A stretch of 47,138 nt of DNA from Acrasis kona (lineage: Eukaryota; Heterolobosea; Eutetramitea; Acrasida; Acrasidae): contig JAOPGA020001388.1 in NCBI GenBank assembly GCA_026419775.2, positions 2 through 47,139 of the forward strand, written 5' to 3'. The position numbers and the translations under genes are program-made. This document shows positions 10,210 through 20,169 of the stretch, in pieces. A model generated the notes under the pieces. That model did no database searches. It saw only the letters and a program-made list of their open reading frames with translations, and was not told the origin of the DNA. How positions within the stretch are numbered: position 1 is the stretch's first letter; every line of letters begins with the position of its first letter.

Positions 10210-10470
10210 ATTCAAAATGTGCATGTATCACATCAATTAAACTATGAATTACAATAAATTTCCTCCTCATACGTCATGCAAAATAAATAACATATCGGTG
10301 CTCTTGGCAGTAGTCTCACCGTTAAGCACCTGGTGAGTTTTACAATGACAGTTCTAATTGTAACAAGATTTAATGACAAATTGATTGATGATCACATGGG
10401 TTGATCGAAATTTAAATTCAAGCCAGCCTGGGGATGGTCACTATAAATGTGGTCAGTAATATTATCCTCA

Positions 10471-10480
10471 TTATATAAAA
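10471..10480 (+). promoter_or_regulatory. TATA-like element
   Basis: The sequence ttatataaaa lies 17 bases before the ATG at 10497 and is followed at once by the CAACA-type leader caacaacacaaacaca. If it is a TATA box, the 5' leader of the small gene would be very short. Motif inspection only. Confidence 0.35.
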
Positions 10481-10496
10481 CAACAACACAAACACA

Positions 10497-10694
10497 ATGG
10501 CACCATTCAAGAACACCAACACCATCGTAAACCCTGGTAAGCCCGATACCTCTTACCTCAAGAAATCCGAAAAGACCAATACATCGACCGCAACAACTCA
10601 ATATAATGTAAAGTACTGGGGTGACATCGTTTACTACGAAGTAGGCGTCGCAAGCTTCCATCAACCTGAAGAGGAGTACATGTACAGCACGTAA
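10497..10694 (+). CDS. 65-residue unknown protein
   Basis: A single-exon frame of 65 residues opens after a TATA-like element and a CAACA-rich leader, the same arrangement as confident genes in this window, and is followed by AATAAA at 10773-10778. Codon use is C-ending and strong (caacaccaacaccatcg), unlike the surrounding AT-rich noncoding DNA, which suggests high expression. The product is polar, Thr/Asn/Lys-rich, with a C-terminal GDIVYYEVGVASFHQPEEE. There is no signal peptide, membrane helix or known motif. A small cytosolic protein; function unknown. Confidence 0.65.
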   Translation: MAPFKNTNTIVNPGKPDTSYLKKSEKTNTSTATTQYNVKYWGDIVYYEVGVASFHQPEEEYMYST

Positions 10695-10977
10695 CCCTCA
10701 CTTTGAAGTTGTATAGGCGCGGATATAAACGCATTATGTATAAAGATATGTACTTGTAATCAAACCTTGGTAAATAAAAATTCATTAAAGTAAAAGTGTG
10801 TCAATAAGATCTCCTCAAACATCATTCTTTACTCCTCAATCTTGTGTTCGTAGTCAAATAACTGCATCGAGTCATAGTTTAGAATACAGATGACGAGTAA
10901 CATTTAAATGAAAGATTTTGTTTGAAGATATTGTTGTTTGTTTACTTATTTTACAAGATGTTATACATAAAAATACA

Positions 10978-11517
10978 TTATCGACTATCTTGAGCAGCAA
11001 AACAAAATGATTCCCTAACATTTCTATACAAATTACTCAAATCTTGTTTGACGCCATATTTTTTTGATTTCTTATCGCTCTTTTTTGAACTAGCCGATCT
11101 TCGTTTTGGTTCTTCAGGAATCCAAATCCTAGAGTGATTGAATTTGATTTCTGACCTCTCCAACTCTATTCTAATGTCCTCTGCTTGTTGTGATTCTGCG
11201 TAAGACTCTGGCTCTACTCCTGATTCGGGTTCATCTTCATTGCCTGATTCTGATATGTACGTATCATAATCAGAATATGAGTTTTGGAATGGTGCGAAAG
11301 ATTTTAGAGATGTAAAATAGATATTAGATGATCCTGGAGCAGTGCTTCTGTGGTTTGATTGTCCTGTCAAGTTAGCCAACATGTTCTTAAGCCTATTATT
11401 CTCTTCGACGAGCATGTCTATTGTGTATTGTTGATTACTGATGGTATTATGCAGGTGTTCAGCGTTGGATTGGTAGTTGGCATCATATGATCCTGCCACC
11501 ACGCAGGAACCTGGCAT
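10978..11517 (-). CDS. Unknown protein with short coiled coil and basic tail
   Basis: A single-exon frame of 179 residues starts at the ATG at 11517-11515. Residues about 20-50 form a leucine-spaced helix (TIDMLVEENNRLKNMLANL) like a short leucine zipper. The middle is Ser/Asp/Glu-rich and acidic, and about 135-160 is a Lys/Ser cluster (RRSASSKKSDKKSKK) that could be a nuclear signal. There is no basic region next to the zipper, so I do not call it bZIP. Low-complexity composition limits confidence, but no stop interrupts 540 bp of AT-rich DNA. Confidence 0.6.
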   Translation of the reverse strand: MPGSCVVAGSYDANYQSNAEHLHNTISNQQYTIDMLVEENNRLKNMLANLTGQSNHRSTAPGSSNIYFTSLKSFAPFQNSYSDYDTYISESGNEDEPESGVEPESYAESQQAEDIRIELERSEIKFNHSRIWIPEEPKRRSASSKKSDKKSKKYGVKQDLSNLYRNVRESFCFAAQDSR

Positions 11518-11989
11518 CGTGTTTTTTTTGAATTTCCTTGGTAAAAATCGGAACTGCGGGCGGATTTATAGTTCCATTGCGGACGCTTCCGATGCGTACA
11601 CCCACTTTTCATTAAATCCATGTGACAAGGATCCAATAGGGCCCGATTTTATAAACCATCCGACTTAATCTTCAACTACTTCTTTTTAATTTACTTCTCA
11701 TTTATAACCATTGGCAAGCTCGAGATCACTACAAGATATGGTATAAAAATTCCAGAAAGACTCTATTTACACTTTTGCGAACAACATTCCAGCCTTACAG
11801 CAAGACGAAGTTGAGGAAAGGGACATAAATTATCACGGTGATTGTTAAAAATGGTATCTGAAGTAACCGTTATGGTTCATATTATATTTGTTGGACTCCA
11901 TTGCAAGACAAACACACGCAAGCAAGATAATCACCTAACTTCGACATTCGATTATCAACTATAAAGATGACAACAATTAAGACTACAAG
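11518..11989. other. Intergenic with possible 5' exon of the next gene
   Basis: About 470 bp upstream of both the leftward 179-residue gene and the rightward fragment at 11990. An ATG near 11850 (MVSE, then a GTAACC donor-like site) could be the first exon of the latter in the right phase, but the intron would be about 130 nt, long for this genome. Confidence 0.3.
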
Positions 11990-12256
11990 AAGGCACCAGT
12001 AATACTTTTATTTACAAAAGAGGATGACAGTGATCATGATAAATGGTACAAACAAGTAAGAAAAATTGTGTTTGAAAACATTGATAGGTGCCGTTTAAAT
12101 TGTAAAAAGAGGAGAGATAGAAAATTGAAGAGACAAAACCGTCATAATGTCAATAGCAACTCTCACAGTAGCTCTGAGAGTGAATTAGAGAGTAATTCAG
12201 ACGATGACGAGAATGTTTTTGATTCAGATGATGGTATGGACAGTGGCGATAATTAG
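11990..12256 (+). CDS. 3' coding exon of a small protein with acidic tail; 5' end unresolved
   Basis: An open frame from an acceptor-like site (ctacaag, ending 11989) runs to the stop at 12254-12256. It reads APVILLFTKEDDSDHDKWY, then a basic stretch (KKRRDRKLKRQNRH), then a Ser/Asp/Glu tail (SDDDENVFDSDDGMDSGD). In-frame stops just upstream and the lack of an early ATG mean the start lies in an exon I cannot fix. The basic-then-acidic layout is common in nuclear or chaperone-type proteins, but no family is recognised. Confidence 0.45.
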   Translation, partial: KAPVILLFTKEDDSDHDKWYKQVRKIVFENIDRCRLNCKKRRDRKLKRQNRHNVNSNSHSSSESELESNSDDDENVFDSDDGMDSGDN

Positions 12257-12563
12257 AAGCTCCATTTAAGCATCGTATGAGCAATAAAATCTACATCAAT
12301 CTAGTAGAATGTCAAACGTATGATTTATTTTTGTTTGTTGTAATAATAAAAATCAAATCAAAAATATTTTTGATATTTCCCCCACACGTTATACAAACAA
12401 CTAAAACAACTTTTGTTCTTGCATTAACTCAGACTCCAATGCTTTTTGTGTGTTAATTTAAAGTTAAACTGAAATATTATCTTCACTCAAACACTGGAAA
12501 ATTTCATAAAGCCAACTTGGATGGGTCAACTTTTAAGGGTATGATGTAAATACACTATTTCAA
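12257..12563. other. Intergenic, nothing recognised
   Basis: This AT-rich 307-bp gap holds the 3' end of the small acidic-tail gene (AATAAAATC near 12282) and the promoter of the F-box gene. No coding frame or RNA gene seen. Confidence 0.5.
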
Positions 12564-14342
12564 ATGAAAAGACAACGAGAGGACGAAGTCACTGGTACAC
12601 TCACCGCAAAAATGCAAAAGCGAGGCACAAACATTACAGACCTTTCAAACATTGACCTCTCTGAACTATTCCAGTACTTTCAAGTGGAGGATATCTATAC
12701 GCTATCTCTCACATCCAAAACAATGTACGACACTGTGTCCGACTTCTTGAAACCAGTAAAGCACGTTGGTGAGCCATGGACAATTTCAAAAGCTCTTAGA
12801 CGATGGAACTGCTTCTGTTTCACTTCGGCAGAGCAGATTCTAGAACAAGACGTCTCTAAAGTCCGTACAGTTAAATTAAAAAACCCAGAAATGGAACTCT
12901 TGGACACAAAAGTTGTTGGTCACAAAAATTTAGACCTAGAGGTGGCAGAGGTATCAATAGAGGAGCTTGAACTAGAGCAAGAGCATCCGGAACTGGAGGA
13001 GCCATCATTTGAAATCCGTTCCCTCCCTTTTCGTGTGGGTTACTTTGTTACACAACTAAACTTGGAAGACACTTCCATTACTTTGAGTGATTTGTTTTAC
13101 ACGGTATCAAGGTGCCCAAACTTGGAATCACTCTATTTGAGCTACGTCGAACCTGATTACAAGGAAAAACGCAATGTAATAAAAAAATTACAATCCAACT
13201 CAACCAAGAACTGGTTTGAGAAAAAGTACATTGGCTTCAAGGTATTGACCTTGACAAGCCCGCTCAACATGAAACAGTTGGTGGAGAGTCAAGGACTAGA
13301 ATACAAAAAGGGATGTGGTTTCTATGAGGTCCTGAAAAACGAAAAAGTAGGAGATGACAAGCAGATCGCCATTATAGACAAATCCTCTCATGTGTTGTGG
13401 AGGGACGACGATGCACTGGAGGAAGTTGGTCTTGAAAGAAAAAAAGTAACGCCTGTAGAAGACAAGGTTGTTTTCGTACAAAGTACGAGCTTTAGCAGAG
13501 TACTTCCAAAGGGTTCCTATGTTCTGTACCAGACCGAAGAAGAGCAAGGAGAAGATGAAGAAGGCGAAGAGGGAGAAGAGATTAATGAAGAACAGGAAGT
13601 TGAAGACGGTAATCAACTATTAGTAAAGATGAACAAGCTAAGGATAATCGAATCTACCAACGCCTTCGAATACGATACTGGAGATGGCTTCTTGGCTCGT
13701 TTGCTACAGGCCAGTCCCAACTTGGAAGAATTGGTTTATACTTACCAGTTATCGCCCGAAGATTACTTTATGGAATTGTTAGTCAAGTACAATAAAAAAT
13801 TNAAAAAACTTGTTCTTGTTGGCGACGATGGAGCAACTCCTCCAGAAAATTGCATCAGTGACGAAGGTGTATTGACTTTGTTGCAAGGTTGCAAAAATCT
13901 TCAAGAGCTTAACTTGGATTTGAGTAACGGCCTCTCTTTTACTCTTTTCAACACCCTGCACGAACACGCTCATCGTTTAAAAAGCTTAATTATTACAAGA
14001 GGAGCTTACAATGGAGAATTGGTAAGTCAGGACATGGAAGCCAAACTACAAGGTGAATTAAAAGAGCTAACTACCTTCATCCTGCATGGTGCTTTCGAAA
14101 TTACCAATGACTTTGCAGATAGCATCTTGAAATTCGCACCAAATTTGAAAGAATTTGGTGCAGAATTTGGTGAGACATTCATGAATGCTGAGCAATGTGA
14201 GAAGGGTAAAGATGTCGTCAATAGAATCGAACAAGCAGTTAGAGACAGGAACCCAACCACGGAAACAAAAGTTGAGGAGATCAAAGAAGAGGACAGAAAA
14301 TGGATAAAGTGGATTAATGGTCAGTCGACTGTACTTTATTAA
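12564..14342 (+). CDS. F-box / leucine-rich-repeat-like protein
   Basis: A single exon of 592 residues. Residues about 26-70 (LSNIDLSELFQYFQVEDIYT, then LSLTSKTMYDTV) match an F-box, the Skp1-binding module of SCF ubiquitin ligases. Irregular leucine-rich segments follow (CPNLESLYLSYVEPD, SPNLEELVYTYQLS, CKNLQELNLDLSNG, APNLKEFGAEFGE), as in FBXL substrate receptors. An acidic insert (EEEQGEDEEGEEGEE) interrupts the repeats near residues 327-350. The likely role is choosing a protein for ubiquitination; the target is unknown. An ambiguous base at 13802 leaves one residue undetermined. Its stop is 29 bp from the stop of the convergent P450 gene. Confidence 0.8.
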   Translation: MKRQREDEVTGTLTAKMQKRGTNITDLSNIDLSELFQYFQVEDIYTLSLTSKTMYDTVSDFLKPVKHVGEPWTISKALRRWNCFCFTSAEQILEQDVSKVRTVKLKNPEMELLDTKVVGHKNLDLEVAEVSIEELELEQEHPELEEPSFEIRSLPFRVGYFVTQLNLEDTSITLSDLFYTVSRCPNLESLYLSYVEPDYKEKRNVIKKLQSNSTKNWFEKKYIGFKVLTLTSPLNMKQLVESQGLEYKKGCGFYEVLKNEKVGDDKQIAIIDKSSHVLWRDDDALEEVGLERKKVTPVEDKVVFVQSTSFSRVLPKGSYVLYQTEEEQGEDEEGEEGEEINEEQEVEDGNQLLVKMNKLRIIESTNAFEYDTGDGFLARLLQASPNLEELVYTYQLSPEDYFMELLVKYNKKXKKLVLVGDDGATPPENCISDEGVLTLLQGCKNLQELNLDLSNGLSFTLFNTLHEHAHRLKSLIITRGAYNGELVSQDMEAKLQGELKELTTFILHGAFEITNDFADSILKFAPNLKEFGAEFGETFMNAEQCEKGKDVVNRIEQAVRDRNPTTETKVEEIKEEDRKWIKWINGQSTVLY

Positions 14343-14371
14343 AGTATTGAGTTTACAATGAATCAAGCATG

Positions 14372-16095
14372 TTATTGTCTTTTTGTAAAGATTGCGAAAA
14401 AAGGTTTGGCTGGTTGCATCGTTACGTTCACATCGGTGTCCATCACATAGTTTGGATCCTTCAACGAGATCTTGTAATTGCAAATAAGACGAGCAAGGCA
14501 CAGGACTGACTCAATCTTGGCAAACTTCTTTCCAATACAACTTCTGTTTCCGATTCCGAATGGTGTGTATATCTTGTTCTGACCAGACCCTTGGTCATTC
14601 CATCTGTTCGGTATGAACTGTTCTGGATTTGTAAAGTTTTTCTCGCTTACAAACTCCACCGACCAATTGTAAAACACTGCTGTGTCCTTCGGGAGCTTAT
14701 AACCCTTGAACTCCAAATCACTTTTCAGTTTTCTCACGACACCAACGGCAACAGGATACATGCGAAGTGTTTCGTCGAAAATGTTATGAATGTAAGACAA
14801 GTTTTCGGAATAATCAATATAGTTGAATGACCTGGAGTGATGGTCTGGTATTTTGCTCTTGATGAAACTATAAGCTTCTTCTTGGATATGTGGATGTTTG
14901 GCCAAAAGGTACAATGCGTAGGATAATGTCTGGGAAGTTGTTTCTTTGGAAAAGAATTAGAAGAATGAATTAAAAAAGACATACCATGACCCGCAACGAT
15001 CATGATGAAACAATTTGCAATTAATTCGTAATCAGAGAATCTTTCCCCCTGCTCTTCTCTTGCTCTTAAAAGTAGGCTCAACATGTCATTTGCCGCTTCT
15101 TCCTCGCCTTCCTTACTTCTCTTTGCAATAATGGCTGCAATTTCACTAACAAACGAATCTTTGCACTATTCAACGTTTAGTATGTACATTCCATCGTTTA
15201 TGTTTTACATCATGTAGTGCCTTCAATGAACCAACCTTCAGGTTCTGTCTGACGAATTTTGTTGGAGTCAAAAAGTAAGTTGGAAAACTTCCCATCAAAC
15301 TTTTTGTTTTTTCTGATAAGCTTAGTTCCTATGAAAATGTGAGCGTAATGTAAAAAAATATTTACAGTTTTTCGGCTTGATGCATCAGTGCAACCAAATT
15401 CGTAACCAAAGCCTGCACGTCCGATGATATCAAGAGTTAATCCGGACATGTCGGATGAAACTTCTCTAACGTTTGATTGTTTATTGATCTTATCCATCAA
15501 TTCTTGAATTGTTTTGTTTGTAAAAGTGATGACTGCATCACTCAAGTTATCATCTGTGAAGGCAGGATTTAAAAGTAGTCTGTGCTTTCTCCACTGAACT
15601 TCATCGCTTACAGTGAAAACATTATCACCGTTGAATAGTTCGTGAAATTTATCTGATCCATTTCTGTCCTTCTCGAATAGTTTATAACCTTTGGCTACAT
15701 TGGTGTGTGAGTTTGGTTTTGTAAATAGAGTGCTTACATGTAATAATTTTTGCAAAATCTCCATCTGTGATGAAGATTAAAGGTCGACCAACAGCAGATA
15801 CCACCTTATACACTGGTCCATACTTCTCTATGAACTCGGGTACTTTCGAGTAAACAATCTCCGTGTTGGTATAAAGGTACTTTGATAGAAAGCTGTTTCT
15901 TTTAACAAGTTGGGCAGGTATGAATTGGCAATATCCCGGCAAGTGTGACAACTTTCTCTTGTTCTTGAAGTATGCAAAGACAGCGATAATCTAAAATTGT
16001 TAGTAGTGGAATAGTTTGGTACTTACAATCAATAGTAATATGATCGCTACAGCCGAAAGAAACAAATATGCAACTGTCTGTAGTATCTGTAACAT
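14372..16095 (-). CDS. Cytochrome P450
   Basis: Six exons (16095-16027, 15990-15738, 15694-15366, 15328-15209, 15165-14985, 14943-14372) join in frame to 507 residues; introns are 36-43 nt. A membrane anchor helix occupies the first 30 residues. The I-helix oxygen-activation motif AGHETT is at about 315-320, the K-helix ExxR is ETLR, and the heme loop is PFGIGNRSCIG, with Cys near 454 as thiolate ligand. All P450 hallmarks are intact, so it should be an active ER monooxygenase needing a reductase. The overall pattern is CYP4/CYP3-like microsomal; substrate unknown. One splice could be read with a later acceptor, but only the one ending gaatag at 15166 keeps the frame. Confidence 0.93.
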
Positions 16096-16292
16096 CGTGT
16101 GTGCTCTTTTTTTCTTTTCGTTAAGCACTATGGTCGTCAGACATCATCATTTTCAAGGATCTAGACCAATCAAAACGACTAGTTTCCCCAAAATCGGTAT
16201 GGCAGCAATTTGAAAAACACGCATTCCGATATCTTGCGGCCTCAAAATTTCATAATTGTAAATGTAGTTGACCACAAAACTATTTTATTTTT

Positions 16293-18221
16293 TTACAAAA
16301 AGAACATACACACCACAACGGCTGCTATGATTCCAAACAAACTTGATACCTTGGATGAATCAGAGGTGGAGTCGCTTGAGCTACCGACGACTGCCCAATT
16401 ACTAAATCCAGATGTTGAAGTGACCACCACCTTGTTGCTCATATCTACTTGTGCATCGCTTTGAATGACCCATTGATTAAGTTGCTCAGAATAACGTGCC
16501 CATTTTAATGTCTTTTCGAGAATCTTATTTCCGTTTTGTTGAGCCGATGCCAAGATGCTGGTATAATTAAAGTTCAGAGTTGCAGTGAAAGTAGATCCCG
16601 ACTGTTCGGTTCCGAAATAGAAATGTGTGAGGGTTGTGTAAGAATTTACGCTGACGGCAGCATTGGGTTTTGGATTAGAGTTCAAGTATTGTCCACGAAC
16701 GGTCAAAGCACCCTTTGCAGACATGCTCATCTGCACTCCATTAGGGAATTGATACTTCTCGGTGGCATTTCCAATAAAGTTTAGAGCACGACCCCAAACT
16801 GCTGGTAAAGTTGCTTGTGCTTTGAAGCTTACAAAAGTAATGTATACGGTGTCCGACCCAGAGATACTTTCTGGTTTAATGTTCAAATTACCACTGTTGT
16901 CAAAGTAAGCGTTGAGAGAGAAGTAGGTGTTTGTGTTTGTGTCAAATTGAAGGGCATCATAACGAAGACCAGCAGCCAAGGCAACTCCGACCGCAATGTT
17001 TGGTCTGAATATTAAAGTGTAGTTGATGTTTGCATTCATGTCTGACTTTTTGATGTTGTAGCCAAAGTATAACCCGGCGGTGACTGAAGCAGCTCCGCTT
17101 GGTAATGCAGTGGCACTTGCCGATAATGTGGTGATTTTGGTGAATGTGACTGTTAATGCTGAGTCAGAAGTTGTCTTCAGACTGACATCCACAAGTCCTA
17201 GTCCTCCTTGTATATCTACACTTTGCTCTCCTTTGGCGACGTTGAAGGAGGAGCCGTAACTAATTCTCAAGTTGGCAGATCCAAAAACACCCCAGGTTGA
17301 GAAAGAACTTGTGTTTTGGTATACTATTCCGTTCTCAATGTCAACCCATCCTCCAATCAAAAACTCCCAAGCGTTAGTGTCATTGTTGTAGCGAGCAAAT
17401 CGTAGAGATGTTGGGTCGACATTGTTCTGAGCACATTCTGTGGCATTGAATTTATATGACAGGGTCGCGTTGAAGGATCCGCTTGTACTGGAGCCATCGC
17501 TTGATGTTGTAGTGTATGTCTGGAAACTTAAGGCACCTTGATATCCAATGCTTGGAATGCCTGCGGATGGAATTGGGTTAACGGAGCCATATGATGTAAC
17601 TCTCAATTGTAATCCCTTTATGGCTGAAATTGAAAGTGAGATTTTTGCATCAAAGTTAAATCTGGCGACTGCGTTTGCAATGATGTTGCTCAAACGACCA
17701 AAGATTGCAGGAAGGGGATTGTTGAGCTTTACTGCGACAAGGTAGAAGTAGTAGGTGTTGGTGGTTTGGCTGATGGCAAAATCAGGTGTGAATGTGAGTT
17801 GTCCACTGGAGTATTCCGCATTAAGGGCAAAGTGTTGGTTGGTGTTTGGGTCGTATTGGTAAACATCAATATCAAGCCTTAGAATGTTTGCTTGTATTTT
17901 GAGCACTTCACAGGCAATAGAAACAGTTCCCTTAATGTTAACGCTTGAGGAGCCCTTTGTGATGGAGTATCCAGCAGCGGCGAAGGCGGTGGTGTTAGTA
18001 CTTGAGGGTAATGGCGCTTGAAGAGCAACATTGTTCTGAGCTTGAATGGTTGTGGCTGCATCTGATGTCAGCACAGCAGTTAGGGCAGGAATGACAAATG
18101 GGAACTGTAGAGTGGTTTGTGTGTTAGCACTGACCGCCAATTGCTGTCCCCATGAACCAGAGATGGCAAAGACAACATTCGCCAACAAGGCTGTCACCAA
18201 TACCACAACTGCTGTTCTCAT
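16293..18221 (-). CDS. Secreted GPI-type surface glycoprotein with duplicated halves
   Basis: A single exon of 642 residues. A signal peptide (about 1-19, VVVLVTALLANVVFA) and a C-terminal hydrophobic end with no cytoplasmic tail (SSLFGIIAAVVVCMFFL) suggest export and a GPI anchor. The ectodomain is Ser/Thr/Asn-rich with many N-glycosylation sequons. It is two related halves of about 300 residues: each ends in RxARY, a Trp-containing strand, a Val-Asp segment and a SxFSxWxVxGS close (SSFSTWGVFGS in the first, SGFSNWAVVGS in the second). No catalytic motif is seen, so it is probably a coat or adhesion protein. I do not recognise a named family. Confidence 0.8.
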   Translation of the reverse strand: MRTAVVVLVTALLANVVFAISGSWGQQLAVSANTQTTLQFPFVIPALTAVLTSDAATTIQAQNNVALQAPLPSSTNTTAFAAAGYSITKGSSSVNIKGTVSIACEVLKIQANILRLDIDVYQYDPNTNQHFALNAEYSSGQLTFTPDFAISQTTNTYYFYLVAVKLNNPLPAIFGRLSNIIANAVARFNFDAKISLSISAIKGLQLRVTSYGSVNPIPSAGIPSIGYQGALSFQTYTTTSSDGSSTSGSFNATLSYKFNATECAQNNVDPTSLRFARYNNDTNAWEFLIGGWVDIENGIVYQNTSSFSTWGVFGSANLRISYGSSFNVAKGEQSVDIQGGLGLVDVSLKTTSDSALTVTFTKITTLSASATALPSGAASVTAGLYFGYNIKKSDMNANINYTLIFRPNIAVGVALAAGLRYDALQFDTNTNTYFSLNAYFDNSGNLNIKPESISGSDTVYITFVSFKAQATLPAVWGRALNFIGNATEKYQFPNGVQMSMSAKGALTVRGQYLNSNPKPNAAVSVNSYTTLTHFYFGTEQSGSTFTATLNFNYTSILASAQQNGNKILEKTLKWARYSEQLNQWVIQSDAQVDMSNKVVVTSTSGFSNWAVVGSSSDSTSDSSKVSSLFGIIAAVVVCMFFL

Positions 18222-19042
18222 TTTTTTTGTTTGGCCTCGCCCTGGCCTTCTAAATCAATTTATACCCTCCATACCATTGGACAAATCTTAAACTCTTTTT
18301 GCGCTCACGTCACCTAAATCTAGACCTCAGATCCAAACTGGTCTTTGTTACTTGACGTTTAATTGATTGGTTACCCCGTGATTCGTTAATTCTTTGATTT
18401 GTCGCAAGGACTAACTGCTTGACCAAACCTGGTAGACATTATTTAATATTGTAATCAAGATTTAAGCCCCAAGGGGTAAATATTAAATTCTTTCTTTCGT
18501 TGTGAGACGTTGCTTGTTATCGCTAAAATGTGAAAAAGAATTATTCAAGACAGCAGTCAGCTTTACAACATTCAATATGAGTTTATCAACAAAGAAAAAA
18601 ATCACAAGTGGAGATGATCTTTTTCACAGCCAATTAAGCTAGAGAATTTCTCCAAATACCAATACAGGCACTTGTTGAGCTTTTTTCACTTTTTTCACTT
18701 TACTAATTTATTCAGCAGTCATCATACATTTCTCATACGTTAAGACTGTTGATGAGACATTTGAAATTTCGGGAGGACGATACAATCCAAATTTTAAATC
18801 TGATTCTTATAAAACTTAATGAGCCTTTTAATGAATCGCTCCACATTCGGTCAACGGTCAAACTTGACCTATTTTTTTATTGGACGATGAGCACGATACC
18901 CAACAAAACGTCCCGCGGGTGTCTTCCTTATCTGGATTGTAACATTCTTTTCAAATAAATGGTTGGTTGTTTAATTTCCGAGACGCCGTTGTTACGAATT
19001 TAAAAAAGACAATACTCCTGTTCAACCACAACTAATTGAAAA
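18222..19042. other. Intergenic, nothing firmly recognised
   Basis: About 820 bp between divergent surface-protein and saposin-like genes. A 69-codon open frame at 18749-18958 has no supporting features and I leave it out. A Thr/Ser-codon-like tract of tttttcact repeats near 18680-18700 is simple sequence. Promoters of both neighbours are expected here. Confidence 0.45.
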
Positions 19043-19327
19043 ATGACGAAATATCTCGTTGCCTTCCTACTTTTTGTGGCCCTTTTTGCCTTCGCCCTAA
19101 CTGACGTTACTGACTGCGATCTATGCAAATACTACCTTAAAGAAATCAAAGCCAACATTGATGCTAAGGCTACTGAGCAACAAATCAAAAGCAGAGTTGA
19201 GCTATGGTGCAGAGGTGGAGTTCCCCTTGGATGCAAATTATTAAATGCTTTCGGATATATCATTCAAGCCCTAAAGAGCCAAAAGACTCCCGATCAAGTT
19301 TGCAAGGCTATCAAGTTGTGCCAATAG
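19043..19327 (+). CDS. Secreted saposin-like (amoebapore-type) protein
   Basis: A single exon of 94 residues: a clear signal peptide (MTKYLVAFLLFVALFAFALT) and a 74-residue mature chain. Six cysteines at 25, 28, 56, 64, 87 and 93 give the saposin-B pattern of three disulfides with the helical spacing of amoebapores and naegleriapores. SapB proteins bind lipid; the short amoebal ones permeabilise membranes of engulfed bacteria inside phagosomes. It is a complete single-domain form rather than a polyprotein precursor. Lysine-rich helices fit binding to anionic membranes, but lipid transfer is an alternative role. AATAAA lies at 19332-19337. Confidence 0.85.
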   Translation: MTKYLVAFLLFVALFAFALTDVTDCDLCKYYLKEIKANIDAKATEQQIKSRVELWCRGGVPLGCKLLNAFGYIIQALKSQKTPDQVCKAIKLCQ

Positions 19328-19403
19328 ATTGAATAAATGGGTTCGTTCTGATAACTTCATGTGTAACATTTACTTCCAAAGACTCTAACAATTATAGCAC
19401 TAA

Positions 19404-19737
19404 AATGGTTTCGAAAGATTGTATACTAGGTGCGACCGTATAGCAATGCATATCAGAACATTGATTAAGTCTGAAAAGGAGAAGCTATCAAATGGAATTA
19501 CTGACTTTTCTAAGCAAATGATTCGGGAGACATGCATGTGACCCTCATTTCAAGATAGCTGTAACCTTCCTTGAAACAGAACATATTCCACTGACAAAGA
19601 AAGCAAGCAACTTGAAGTCCATTCACCAAGCTAATGCAACATGAGAGGATATCAATACAAGAAGATTGAAATGTGTATTGCAAAATTAAATAAAAGGAAA
19701 GAACTACTTTACACCAACAAGGGTTTAATATGCTCAT
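19404..19737 (+). pseudogene. Coding-like region, probably a decayed gene or unresolved exons
   Basis: Protein-like segments follow one another in two forward frames. The first includes CDRIAMHIRTLIKSEKEKLS and SNGITDFSKQMIRETC, the next DPHFKIAVTFLETEHIPLTK, and the last MRGYQYKKIEMCIAKLNKRK, ending at a stop near 19737. The switches are too close together for introns of at least 31 nt, except one possible GTGACC-ACAG pair of 42 nt, which would give a different C-terminus. The simplest reading is a host gene fragment with about two frame disruptions. The amphipathic, charged helical character suggests a coiled-coil protein; no family identified. Confidence 0.35.
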
Positions 19738-20169
19738 AGCTGTATTTCTCCGTCTTGATGGTCAAAGAGAATAGCTGGTGCGGTCTAAACCTTTATAACG
19801 AGAGGAATTAATAAAATAAATTTCATAGAAGCGAACAATGCATTTATTTCATACTCTTACAAGATTACCAGTGAAGAAATTTCCAAGCGCCAATTTGCCA
19901 TCGCTAACGGTTTGTTATTGCAATAATAGCCGAAGTGATATTAATAAATCAAAATGAGCACAATAGGACTGCGGGATGAGCCTGACCATATATATTTGTG
20001 AAATAATATCTTGAGACAGTGATTCGGCTTGATCTTTGTAATAAAGTTAAAAAAAAAATAGTATTTCCATTTTTATTATTCATTTATTATTTTTAACCTG
20101 CCAAACTATATTTAAGGACGGAGCTATGTGTCAAATATACAAACAATTCAAACAACACAACAAAGATAG
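19738..20169. other. Intergenic, promoter side of the EGF/mucin gene
   Basis: About 430 bp, AT-rich. The last 80 bases carry ctatatttaagg and a CAACA-rich leader (ttcaaacaacacaacaaaga) before the ATG at 20170, a plausible strong promoter. Nothing else recognised. Confidence 0.45.

Noticed and set aside
18749-18958. 69-codon plus-strand frame
   Set aside because: No motif, leader or splice support; length is within chance for the base composition.
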